Both the position numbers and the translations under genes were made by a program. Under the pieces are notes generated by a model, which saw nothing but the letters and a program-made list of their open reading frames with translations, was not told the origin of the DNA and did no database searches. DNA of 12,666 nucleotides from Gammaproteobacteria bacterium (GTDB lineage Bacteria; Pseudomonadota; Gammaproteobacteria; SZUA-229), in contig JAQICG010000172.1 in NCBI GenBank assembly GCA_027858635.1, positions 1 through 12,666 on the forward strand. The letters are read 5' to 3'. Shown one piece after another: positions 7,125 to 12,666 of this stretch. Each line of letters opens with the position of its first letter. Positions within the stretch are counted from its first letter, which is position 1.

Positions 7125-8366
7125 ATGTCTACGTTTACTCTGTTATTTTTGTTCATGCTGATGGTCTCGATTGGCCTCAGACTGTGGCTATCATTTCGTC
7201 AAATTGAGCACGTTCGCCGGCACCGTAACAAGGTTCCGGGATCGTTCACAGACAAAATCAGCCTGGATGAGCACCAGAAAGCAGCCGATTACACCGTCAC
7301 CAAAACCCGTTTTGGCCGCTGGCCCCTGATTTATGATGCCGCTTTGCTGCTGGCCTGGACGCTGGGGGGCGGTCTGCAATGGCTCGATCAATCGGTAATT
7401 TCAATGCAGTTCGGCCCGATAGTCACCGGTATTATAGTGATACTGACTTTCATGCTGATCTCCTCGATTCTGGAACTGCCCTTCTCCATCTACTCAACAT
7501 TTGTAATTGAGGAAAAATTCGGCTTCAATCGCACCACGGCTATAACCTTTATTATCGACATGTTCAAAGGCGCAGCGCTCGGGCTGTTGCTGGGCCTGCC
7601 GTTGCTGTTCGCCATTCTCTGGCTGATGGGGCAGATGGGGGATATGTGGTGGATCTATACCTGGATTCTGCTCTCCGGCTTCAGCCTGCTGATGATGTGG
7701 ATTTATCCTATCTGGATCGCTCCCCTGTTCAACAAGTTTGAACCCCTGGAAGATGGCGAGACGCTCAACCGCATCAAGGCGCTGCTCGAACGCTGCGGCT
7801 TTAGCAGCAAGGGCGTGTTTGTGATCGATGGCTCGAAACGCTCCTCCCACGGCAACGCCTACTTTTCAGGTTTCGGCCGCAACAAACGCATCGTGTTTTA
7901 CGACACCCTGTTGAAAATGCTCAATGATGACGAACTGGAAGCGGTGCTGGCGCACGAACTGGGTCATTTCAAGAAAAAACATATTTTCAAAACCATCCTC
8001 ATCTCTTTTAGCACCACCTTCGTCGGTCTGGCGGTTCTTGCCTGGCTGATGAAAAATGAATGGTTCTATCATAGTCTGGGGATCAGCACGCCCTCGACCT
8101 ATATGGCCCTGCTTTTATTCGCCATGATTTCTCCGGTCTTTACTTTTGTACTTAGCCCTATAATGAGCCTGTTCTCGCGCAAAAATGAATTTGAGGCGGA
8201 CGCGTTTGCGGCGGAACAGACTGATGCCCAGCATCTGGTTAAGGCTCTGGTCGATTTGTACCGGGAAAATGCCAGTACCCTGACCCCGGACCCGGTGTAT
8301 TCGGCATTCTATGACTCGCATCCGCCTGCACCTGTTAGAATTGCACACCTGAACTCTCACGCTTGA
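7125..8366 (+). CDS. M48 family membrane zinc metalloprotease (Ste24/CAAX-protease-like)
   Basis: Integral-membrane zinc peptidase of the Ste24 branch of family M48. In bacteria these are thought to act in membrane-protein quality control; the substrate here is unknown. The 413-aa product matches full-length Ste24-like proteins and is longer than HtpX (about 290). The zinc site is HELGH (His277, Glu278, His281), with the third ligand Glu355 in NEFEADAFAA and a conserved Asp359. The C-terminal SHPPAPVRIAHL (398-409) is the usual family ending. Hydrophobic segments lie at about 4-24, 68-86, 98-120, 147-169, 176-200, 289-309 and 327-350. ELPFSIYSTFVIEEKFGFNR (117-136) is a recognisable family block. 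It is the first gene of a tight cluster; the next start is 11 nt after its stop. Confidence 0.93.
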   Translation: MSTFTLLFLFMLMVSIGLRLWLSFRQIEHVRRHRNKVPGSFTDKISLDEHQKAADYTVTKTRFGRWPLIYDAALLLAWTLGGGLQWLDQSVISMQFGPIVTGIIVILTFMLISSILELPFSIYSTFVIEEKFGFNRTTAITFIIDMFKGAALGLLLGLPLLFAILWLMGQMGDMWWIYTWILLSGFSLLMMWIYPIWIAPLFNKFEPLEDGETLNRIKALLERCGFSSKGVFVIDGSKRSSHGNAYFSGFGRNKRIVFYDTLLKMLNDDELEAVLAHELGHFKKKHIFKTILISFSTTFVGLAVLAWLMKNEWFYHSLGISTPSTYMALLLFAMISPVFTFVLSPIMSLFSRKNEFEADAFAAEQTDAQHLVKALVDLYRENASTLTPDPVYSAFYDSHPPAPVRIAHLNSHA

Positions 8367-8377
8367 GGAATATGATC

Positions 8378-8671
8378 ATGAAAAAAATTTATTTATCAGC
8401 ACTAACCTCTCTTGCCCTGTTTATGTTCTCTTCTTTCGCGCAAGCCGAGAAGAATGCAGAACTGTATGAACACGGTAAAACCGAACATAATGCAAATTGC
8501 GTTAAATGCCATACTGATAGTGTTTACACCCGTGAAGATCGCTTCATCAAATCGAAGGAAGCGCTCAACAAACAGGTAAATCGCTGCAAAGAAAATGTAG
8601 GTGTTGCCTGGTTCGAGGAAGATGTCGATGCGGTGGTGCATTTTCTCAACGAAAAATATTACAAATTCTAA
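8378..8671 (+). CDS. Small periplasmic monohaem c-type cytochrome
   Basis: Exported single-haem electron carrier of unknown partner. I chose ATG 8378 because GAGG (8365-8368) is 9 nt upstream; an ATG at 8372 would sit only 3 nt from it, and a TTG at 8363 also lies in frame. The 97-aa precursor has a clear Sec signal: KK near the N-terminus, hydrophobic core LSALTSLALFMFSS, and likely cleavage after AQA (residue 23), leaving about 74 aa. The haem site is CVKCH (Cys41, Cys44, His45). No methionine follows the haem motif, so a His-Met class I haem is not possible with these residues; His88 or an N-terminal histidine (32 or 37) could be the distal ligand. Cys70 is unpaired. It is packed between the M48 protease and phhB. 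Confidence 0.85.
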   Translation: MKKIYLSALTSLALFMFSSFAQAEKNAELYEHGKTEHNANCVKCHTDSVYTREDRFIKSKEALNKQVNRCKENVGVAWFEEDVDAVVHFLNEKYYKF

Positions 8672-8680
8672 GAGGTAACT

Positions 8681-9019
8681 ATGCAGAATTTATCAGAACA
8701 GAATTGTCACGACATTGCCGACGACAGTCCTGCCCTGGGGCCTACTGATGCTGACAGATACCTGCAGCAGCTGGACGAGGATTGGGATTTATCCCAGGAC
8801 AATAAAGCCATTCACCGAACTTACTCGTTCAAAAATTATTATGAAACCATGGCTTTTGCCAATGTCGCCGCGATGGTGGCGCACCAGCAGGATCATCACC
8901 CCGATATGACCATCAGCTATAACCGCTGCCATATTGAATACAGCACACACACAGTCGATGGCCTGTCCCTCAGGGATTTTATCTGCGCCGCGAAAACAGA
9001 CAACACGCTCAGTCTATAG
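8681..9019 (+). CDS. phhB: Pterin-4a-carbinolamine dehydratase
   Basis: Dehydrates 4a-hydroxytetrahydrobiopterin to quinonoid dihydropterin, the recycling step for aromatic-amino-acid hydroxylases. The 112-aa length is normal. The active-site block is complete: HQQDHHPDMTISYNRCHIEYSTHTVDGLSLRDF, with the catalytic histidines at His72, His73 and His90, followed by Asp99. The N-terminal half contains YLQQLDEDWDL and RTYSFKNYYETMAFANVAA, also typical. AGAGG (8671-8675) lies 5 nt before the ATG and overlaps the end of the cytochrome stop codon. No phenylalanine hydroxylase gene is in the window, so the physiological pterin partner is unknown. Stand-alone dehydratases are common in bacteria. Confidence 0.95.
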   Translation: MQNLSEQNCHDIADDSPALGPTDADRYLQQLDEDWDLSQDNKAIHRTYSFKNYYETMAFANVAAMVAHQQDHHPDMTISYNRCHIEYSTHTVDGLSLRDFICAAKTDNTLSL

Positions 9020-9035
9020 TTTGTATTTATAGAAT

Positions 9036-10034
9036 ATGGCAAAACGTCGACTCACCGATCAACAAAAGCGCCGTATTGCCTCCAATAAAAACCATCTGAG
9101 CCAACTTCAGGACTCCACAGACAGCGCCGCCGACAATCAGATATTCAACGGCCTGGTCGTCAGCCATCACGGCCGGAAACTGGTGGTGGAGATCGATGAC
9201 GGACAACGCTACTCCTGCAAACTCAGGCAGAATCTCGGTGACATCGCCTGTGGCGACAGCGTAGTCATTCAGGTCGACCAACAGCAGCACGGCGTTGTCG
9301 TCGCGGTTAATGAACGCAAGAACGTACTGGAAAAAACCGGCTTTGCGGGACAGGTCAAAACCGTCGCCGCCAACATCGGCCAGGTTGTGATTGTCTGCTC
9401 GGTCGAACCCGAACCCAATGATTACCTGATCGACCGCTACCTCACCGCCGCCGAAAACCTTCCCGCTGAGGCACTGATCATTCTAAATAAAATTGATCTG
9501 CTCAACGACGACAACCGCTCGACCATTGAAGCCATTCGCAGCACCTACAAAAACATCGGCTACCGCATCATCGAGACCAGCATAAAAGAAAATGTCGGCC
9601 TGGAAGAGTTGAGAGCCGCGCTTAAAGACACCACCAGCATTCTGGTCGGCCTCTCGGGCGTGGGCAAATCGTCACTGGTTAAAATGCTGCTGCCGGACAT
9701 CGACATCCGCATCGGCGAAATCTCCACCGCCTCGAAAGAAGGCAAACACACCACCACAGTTTCATCGCTCTACCACCTGCCCGATGGCGGCGCTTTAATC
9801 GACTCCCCCGGCGTGCGCGACTTCACCCCCTGGAACCGCAACAAGGAAGACATCGTTAATGGTTTTGTCGAACTCAAGCCGTATCAGGGTTATTGCAAAT
9901 TCAGCAACTGCACACACACCACCGAACCCGGCTGCGCCATCACCGAAGCGCTGAACAAAGGTGAACTCTCGCAGCAACGCGTCAACAGCTTCAAGAAAAT
10001 GCTGGAAGACCTGGAAGAATCCGCTCGATTGTAG
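9036..10034 (+). CDS. rsgA: Ribosome small-subunit biogenesis GTPase RsgA
   Basis: Circularly permuted GTPase that promotes late 30S-subunit maturation. The 332-aa product shows the family order: N-terminal OB-fold (about 35-95), G4 NKID (151-154), G5 region (about 180), G1 P-loop GLSGVGKSS (205-213), G2 region KEGKHTTT (234-241) and G3 DSPG (256-259). The C-terminal zinc finger has Cys287, Cys292, His294 and Cys300 (YCKFSNCTHTTEPGCAI). The basic N-terminus (MAKRRLTDQQKRRI) resembles E. coli RsgA. The ATG is 16 nt after phhB and no good ribosome site precedes it, so translation may be coupled to phhB. No clear terminator follows the stop; the sequence runs into the repeat mosaic. Confidence 0.97.
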   Translation: MAKRRLTDQQKRRIASNKNHLSQLQDSTDSAADNQIFNGLVVSHHGRKLVVEIDDGQRYSCKLRQNLGDIACGDSVVIQVDQQQHGVVVAVNERKNVLEKTGFAGQVKTVAANIGQVVIVCSVEPEPNDYLIDRYLTAAENLPAEALIILNKIDLLNDDNRSTIEAIRSTYKNIGYRIIETSIKENVGLEELRAALKDTTSILVGLSGVGKSSLVKMLLPDIDIRIGEISTASKEGKHTTTVSSLYHLPDGGALIDSPGVRDFTPWNRNKEDIVNGFVELKPYQGYCKFSNCTHTTEPGCAITEALNKGELSQQRVNSFKKMLEDLEESARL

Positions 10035-10232
10035 CTGTTTCAAATAAGGTCAAATTCGAAAGACATTGGTTCACAGATGAACGCGGATAAGTGCAAAAAC
10101 CTGGTCCGCGAAGAACGCCACTAAAATGCCGGGAGCATTTTGAACGCACACAGTGCGGCCCGTAGGGTGAAGCGCAGGATTGCGCGTAGTAATGACGCGA
10201 AAAGAGCAAAACCATGAAAGGCATTAGCAAGG

Positions 10233-10255
10233 GTGGGCACCGTTCTTGTGCCCAC
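10233..10255. repeat. GTGGGCAC / GTGCCCAC hairpin
   Basis: An 8-bp perfect stem, GTGGGCAC (10233-10240) and GTGCCCAC (10248-10255), with a 7-nt loop. It lies inside the repeat mosaic, has no T-run and no adjacent gene, and is probably part of a dispersed repeat. Confidence 0.6.
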
Positions 10256-10326
10256 GCGGTTTGAATAAATACGAAATATATTGTCCGCAGATGAATGCAA
10301 GTAAAGACAAAAGTTTAGAACAATTA

Positions 10327-10486
10327 GTCCACAGATGAACGCAGATAAAAACAAGGGCTTTAATCCACGAAGGACGCGAAGGACGCGAAAAAACCTTTTT
10401 AATTATTTGTTTTTTTCGCGTCCTTCGCGTTTTTCGCGGACATAGGTTTTGACCTTATCTGTGTTCATCTGCGTTCATCTGTGGAC
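10327..10486. repeat. Nested inverted repeats (two 20-bp perfect arm pairs)
   Basis: Outer arms: GTCCACAGATGAACGCAGAT at 10327-10346 and its exact reverse complement at 10467-10486. Inner arms: 10374-10393 (ACGCGAAGGACGCGAAAAAA) and its exact reverse complement at 10411-10430, with a 17-nt spacer. Partial pairing continues between the two arm pairs (TCC.CGAA). The whole 160-bp unit can fold into one long interrupted hairpin. The inner arms contain a direct repeat, CGCGAAGGA / CGCGAA. Confidence 0.8.
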
Positions 10487-10556
10487 CCTGTATTTTTTGC
10501 ATTTGGCGGATCAAATCACCGTACGGCCTAAAACCTTTCAATCCCGACAAAATGTA

Positions 10557-10589
10557 TGACAAAAATGTCACTTTCTTACATTAATGTCA
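10557..10589. promoter_or_regulatory. Putative upstream activator sites with TGTCA motifs (PilR-like)
   Basis: TGACAAAAATGTCA (10557-10570) is a dyad, followed by another TGTCA at 10585-10589. They lie about 80-110 nt upstream of the -24 box, the usual distance for a bound sigma-54 activator. Pseudomonas PilR sites also carry TGTC cores, so PilR is a reasonable candidate; this is inference. Confidence 0.4.
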
Positions 10590-10652
10590 TGTTAATCATC
10601 TCTCACCCACCTGCTTAAGATTATCTATCTTTTTGTTTTATAAGCAATTTAA

Positions 10653-10666
10653 TGTCATTAATGACA
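10653..10666. promoter_or_regulatory. Perfect 14-bp palindrome TGTCATTAATGACA beside the -24 box
   Basis: The perfect dyad ends 2 nt before the sigma-54 -24 element. It uses the same TGTCA half-site as the upstream sites, so it may bind the same regulator or a repressor that occludes RNA polymerase. Confidence 0.45.
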
Positions 10667-10668
10667 AT

Positions 10669-10684
10669 TGGCACAACAACTGCT
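10669..10684 (+). promoter_or_regulatory. Sigma-54 (RpoN) promoter of pilA
   Basis: TGGCAC-N5-CTGCT matches the -24/-12 consensus TGGCAC-N5-TTGCW with one mismatch and exact spacing. Transcription would start near 10695, about 75 nt before the pilA ATG. RpoN/PilR-dependent pilin transcription is established in Pseudomonas. Confidence 0.8.
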
Positions 10685-10770
10685 TTGTATATAGCAATCC
10701 CGATGATGGGGTTTTAAATAAACAAAATAACCACCCATTACACCGTCTTTAATAATTTCGAGGAAATACC

Positions 10771-11217
10771 ATGAAAAACACACAAAAGGGCTTTACCCTA
10801 ATCGAGCTGATGATCGTTATCGCCATCATCGGCATTCTGGCCTCCATCGCCATTCCTGCTTATACCGGCTACATCAAGTCAGCGAAAGTTGGCGGCCTGG
10901 TAGAAAACCATGAAAACGCTTTTCGACTGGTTAAAGGCGAAGCTGCGAAAATCGCCTCTGGTGCTGCATGTTCTGATGTAGTGGCCCAATTGAATGACGG
11001 CGGCAAACAAGCTATCGGCTCAACAGACGGCGCTACCCCGGCTTATGTATCTGGTGCTGCTGTAGCCGGCGGACAAGTCGGTATCGTTGGCCTTACTCTT
11101 GGTTGCCCTGTTTCAGGCACTGCGATAACCACCAATGCCGTAATGGTAACAGGTACTGCTGGTACTGATTACCCAGGCGGCGCTGCACCAGCTAACAAGA
11201 CTTTTACCCCTGAGTAA
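10771..11217 (+). CDS. pilA: Type IV major pilin
   Basis: Structural subunit of the type IV pilus, exported by Sec and cleaved and N-methylated by PilD. The 148-aa prepilin has a 7-residue basic leader, MKNTQKG, cleaved before Phe8. It then has FTLIELMIVIAIIGILASIAIPAYTGYI, with the +5 glutamate (Glu12) needed for assembly and the long hydrophobic helix. The globular part is rich in Gly, Ala and Thr and has one cysteine pair, Cys67 and Cys112, probably a disulfide. Unlike many pilins the second cysteine is not near the C-terminus; a 36-residue tail without cysteine follows. GAGGAA precedes the ATG. A sigma-54 promoter lies upstream and a strong terminator directly downstream, so it is monocistronic, as expected for an abundant pilin. 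Confidence 0.92.
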   Translation: MKNTQKGFTLIELMIVIAIIGILASIAIPAYTGYIKSAKVGGLVENHENAFRLVKGEAAKIASGAACSDVVAQLNDGGKQAIGSTDGATPAYVSGAAVAGGQVGIVGLTLGCPVSGTAITTNAVMVTGTAGTDYPGGAAPANKTFTPE

Positions 11218-11241
11218 ATATCTCGCTTAGCACTGCCCACC

Positions 11242-11276
11242 AAGCCGGCGCTTTTTATAAAGCGCCGGCTTTTTTT
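11242..11276 (+). terminator. Strong intrinsic terminator of pilA
   Basis: A 13-bp perfect stem, AAGCCGGCGCTTT (11242-11254) and AAAGCGCCGGCTT (11259-11271), with a TTAT loop and a T-run through 11276, 25 nt after the pilA stop. The stem is symmetrical enough to work in reverse as well. Confidence 0.95.
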
Positions 11277-11491
11277 GCCTGCGTCATTGCCATCGTGATG
11301 GCGCACCGCGGCTGTAGGCGGATTCGTGATTTAGCTTTCACGACAAAGACCAGCTACTCGTCATTAACCGCAGGCAGCAGCTCGCAATTCATCGGTGAAA
11401 AACTACCCTCTGGCGTATAATCAATAAAAAAAAACCTTATCAGCCAGATTTAGTTCAGAATAAACCTATCTTCGCTTATGGAGCACACACT
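11277..11491. other. Intergenic region between pilA and the second pilin gene
   Basis: No gene is seen. It holds a small dyad, TCGTGA/TCACGA, near 11324-11343, the candidate -10 at 11416-11421, and GGAG about 9 nt before the second pilin ATG. Confidence 0.5.
11416..11421 (+). promoter_or_regulatory. Candidate -10 box for the second pilin gene
   Basis: A perfect TATAAT about 70 nt before the ATG. No good -35 lies at 16-18 nt upstream, and I found no sigma-54 site here, so this pilin is probably controlled differently from pilA. Confidence 0.35.
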
Positions 11492-11878
11492 ATGCAGACT
11501 ATAAAATATTCAACAGGCTTCTCTCTGATTGAACTCATGGTTACGGTAGCCATCGTCGGCGTGTTATCCGCCATCGCTGTCCCCGCCTACACCGGTTACA
11601 TTACAGCCAGCCAGATGGGTATCGCCAAGCAAAATGCGGTGACTCTGGCGGGTTTTGAGGATGCCTATTTCTACGAAAACGATTCCTATCTGGCAGGTAC
11701 GTTCACCCCTCCCGGCGCAAACGGCCTGGCGGCTCTGGACTGGACACCCAGCGGCGATGAAGATAAGTACAGCTATAAAGTTGAGGCCGGTACCTGCGGT
11801 GATATCACCGAGTGCTATACCATCACCGTTACGCTCATCAGCGATACCAGCATTAGCCAGACATTGTCCAGACCCTGA
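11492..11878 (+). CDS. Second type IV pilin-like protein
   Basis: A prepilin of 128 aa with a 9-residue leader (MQTIKYSTG) cleaved before Phe10 by PilD. FSLIELMVTVAIVGVLSAIAVPAYTGYI follows, with Glu14 at mature +5. The head domain is short (about 85 aa), with ALDWTPSGDEDKYSYKVEAG resembling the beta-sheet region of PilE/PilA-type pilins. Two cysteines lie only six residues apart (Cys102 and Cys108, CGDITEC), which would close a very small loop. PAYTGYI is shared exactly with the neighbouring PilA, suggesting an old duplication, but the heads are unrelated by eye. It could be a minor pilin or an alternative major subunit. It has its own terminator and so is a separate unit from pilA and pilB. 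Confidence 0.85.
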   Translation: MQTIKYSTGFSLIELMVTVAIVGVLSAIAVPAYTGYITASQMGIAKQNAVTLAGFEDAYFYENDSYLAGTFTPPGANGLAALDWTPSGDEDKYSYKVEAGTCGDITECYTITVTLISDTSISQTLSRP

Positions 11879-11901
11879 TACCCATCATCCAGCTACACTA
11901 T

Positions 11902-11925
11902 AAACCCGGCTTGCCGGGTTTTTTT
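11902..11925 (+). terminator. Intrinsic terminator of the second pilin gene
   Basis: An 8-bp stem, AAACCCGG (11902-11909) and CCGGGTTT (11914-11921), with loop CTTG and T-run through 11925, 23 nt after the stop codon. Confidence 0.93.
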
Positions 11926-12070
11926 ATGGCCTATAAATTTTACCGAATACCCTTCTGAATATGACAATTTAATCCGTTTTCGACTATGCTTCATGGGTAT
12001 ATAGTTTGCATCTATTGCTCAACTGAAATTCAACCAGAACCTATAAAACAACGGAATAGATCATTCACTT

Positions 12071-12666
12071 ATGTCTGCAGAACCACGACTCCAGGGCCTT
12101 TCGCGTAAACTCGTCAATGACGGCCTGATTGATGAAGCCAAAGCCATCGAGGCCATAAAGGGCGCGCGCGAAGCCAAAACAACCTTTACCCAGTATCTGG
12201 TTAACAACAAGATACTGTCGGCGAAAAAGATCGCCATGGAGGCCTCCGTTTAGTTTGGTCTGCCGGTATTCGATCTCGATGCACTGGATATGGAGATCGT
12301 TCCCAAAGATCTGGTCGATGATAATCTGATTGAAAAACACCATGCTCTGCCGCTATACAAGCGCGGCAACCGCCTGTATGTCGGTATTTCCGACCCCACC
12401 AATCTGGACGCGTTTGATGACATCAAATTTCATACCGGCACCAATACCGAAGCGGTGCTGGTGGAAGTCGACAAGCTTTCCAGCATCATCGAGAAACTGC
12501 TGGACGAAGACGATGGCATGGACGAGATGCTGGATGACGGCCTCGAAGACCTTGAGTTCACCGATACCGATGAAGCACCCAAGGATGACGAGGATGCCGC
12601 CTCCAGCATTGATGACACCCCGGTAGTCAAGTTCATCAACAAGATGCTGCTCGATGCCATCAAAAA
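12071..12666 (+). pseudogene. pilB: Type IV pilus assembly ATPase PilB, interrupted by an in-frame TAG (3' end outside the window)
   Basis: PilB is the cytoplasmic hexameric ATPase that powers pilus extension. Only the N-terminal region is in the window; the Walker motifs would lie beyond the right edge. The start LQGLSRKLVNDGLIDEAKAIEAI resembles Pseudomonas PilB (LSGLSRQLVQANLLDE). After the stop come the MshEN/T2SSE_N-type segment LPLYKRGNRLYVGISDPTNLDAFDDIKFHTG, an acidic linker (about 155-180), and VVKFINKMLLDAIK, all in the same frame. Codon 61 is TAG (12251-12253), in SV-stop-FGLPVFDLD. Pseudomonas PilB reads AEQFG here, so CAG (Gln) to TAG is the simple explanation. Downstream the frame stays open to the window end. 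A restart at the in-frame ATG 12290 has no good ribosome site. Either PilB is lost, the stop is suppressed, or the base is an error. Confidence 0.85.

Larger units (their letters stand above)
10035..10500. repeat. Gene-free mosaic of dispersed-repeat modules
   Basis: No coding potential is credible here. Degenerate copies of a module like TCCACAGATGAACGCAGATAA begin at about 10070, 10283 and 10328. Copies 1 and 3 are each followed about 35 nt later by a second module, TCCGCGAAGAACGC (10105) or TCCACGAAGGACGC (10364). ATAAGGTCAAA (10045-10055) recurs inverted near 10448-10458. Between copies lie GCGCAGGATTGCGC (10172-10185) and the hairpin at 10233-10255. Similar short modules are scattered between genes in many environmental proteobacterial genomes. 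They look like decayed or stacked insertions of repeat elements. Mobility cannot be judged from one locus. Confidence 0.7.
10500..10770. other. pilA upstream regulatory region
   Basis: AT-rich control region without a gene. It contains TGACA/TGTCA sites at 10557-10589, a 14-bp palindrome at 10653-10666, a sigma-54 promoter at 10669-10684, and a leader of about 75 nt ending in the ribosome site GAGGAA (10760-10765) of pilA. Confidence 0.7.

Noticed and set aside
8363..8377. TTG start at 8363 (or ATG 8372) for the cytochrome
   Set aside because: Both sit on or too close to the GAGG ribosome site; ATG 8378 has proper spacing and gives a standard signal peptide beginning MKK.
10043..10486. CRISPR array
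   Set aside because: Repeat copies are degenerate, unequally spaced and inverted relative to each other, with no regular spacers and no cas genes.
5979..12253. Reassigned stop codons
   Set aside because: TGA and TAG both end several normal-length genes in the same window.
12430..12663. Minus-strand serine-rich frame opposite pilB
   Set aside because: An antisense artefact of the acidic (GAT/GAC/GAA-rich) linker of PilB.

Overview
The window reads as chromosomal DNA of a gammaproteobacterium, probably from a sulfur-oxidising or related environmental lineage. The evidence is the divergent nadB / rpoE-rseA arrangement known from E. coli and relatives, E. coli-like Orn and RsgA sequences, a sulfide:quinone oxidoreductase resembling the Acidithiobacillus ferrooxidans enzyme, an Azotobacter RhdA-type rhodanese, and a sigma-54-driven type IV pilin gene next to pilB. 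The lineage cannot be fixed more precisely from sequence reading alone. Most genes are ordinary housekeeping genes. The unusual content lies in the intergenic elements and in two genes broken by in-frame stops.

Layout. Positions 1-1219 (minus strand) carry rpoE and the anti-sigma gene rseA, which runs off the left edge. Divergent from them are nadB (1411-3075) and, 4 nt downstream, a two-domain rhodanese (3080-3895). A large palindromic element with two small apical hairpins (3960-4065) separates these from sqr (4195-5472). A cluster of mutually exclusive hairpins (5485-5575) lies between sqr and a convergent, interrupted SAM-methyltransferase gene (5601-6215, minus strand). Next come orn (minus strand) and, divergent from it, a compact run of four genes: M48/Ste24-like membrane protease, small c-type cytochrome, pterin-4a-carbinolamine dehydratase, and rsgA (7125-10034).

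Positions 10035-10500 contain no gene but a patchwork of dispersed-repeat modules, including nested 20-bp inverted repeats. The right end is a type IV pilus region: sigma-54 promoter with TGTCA-type sites, major pilin pilA, strong terminator, a second pilin with its own terminator, then pilB, which runs off the right edge and carries an in-frame TAG at codon 61.

How the genes relate. NadB makes iminoaspartate for NAD synthesis. The co-transcribed rhodanese handles sulfane sulfur, and SQR oxidises sulfide to the sulfane/polysulfide level, so the left half has a sulfur theme, although sqr looks separately transcribed. RpoE/RseA form the envelope-stress switch. The pilins and PilB belong to the type IV pilus system. 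I did not find a clear multi-gene system that looks undescribed. The best leads are the three-way palindrome at 3960-4065, the repeat mosaic at 10045-10486, the symmetrical sites around the pilA promoter, and the two nonsense-interrupted genes.
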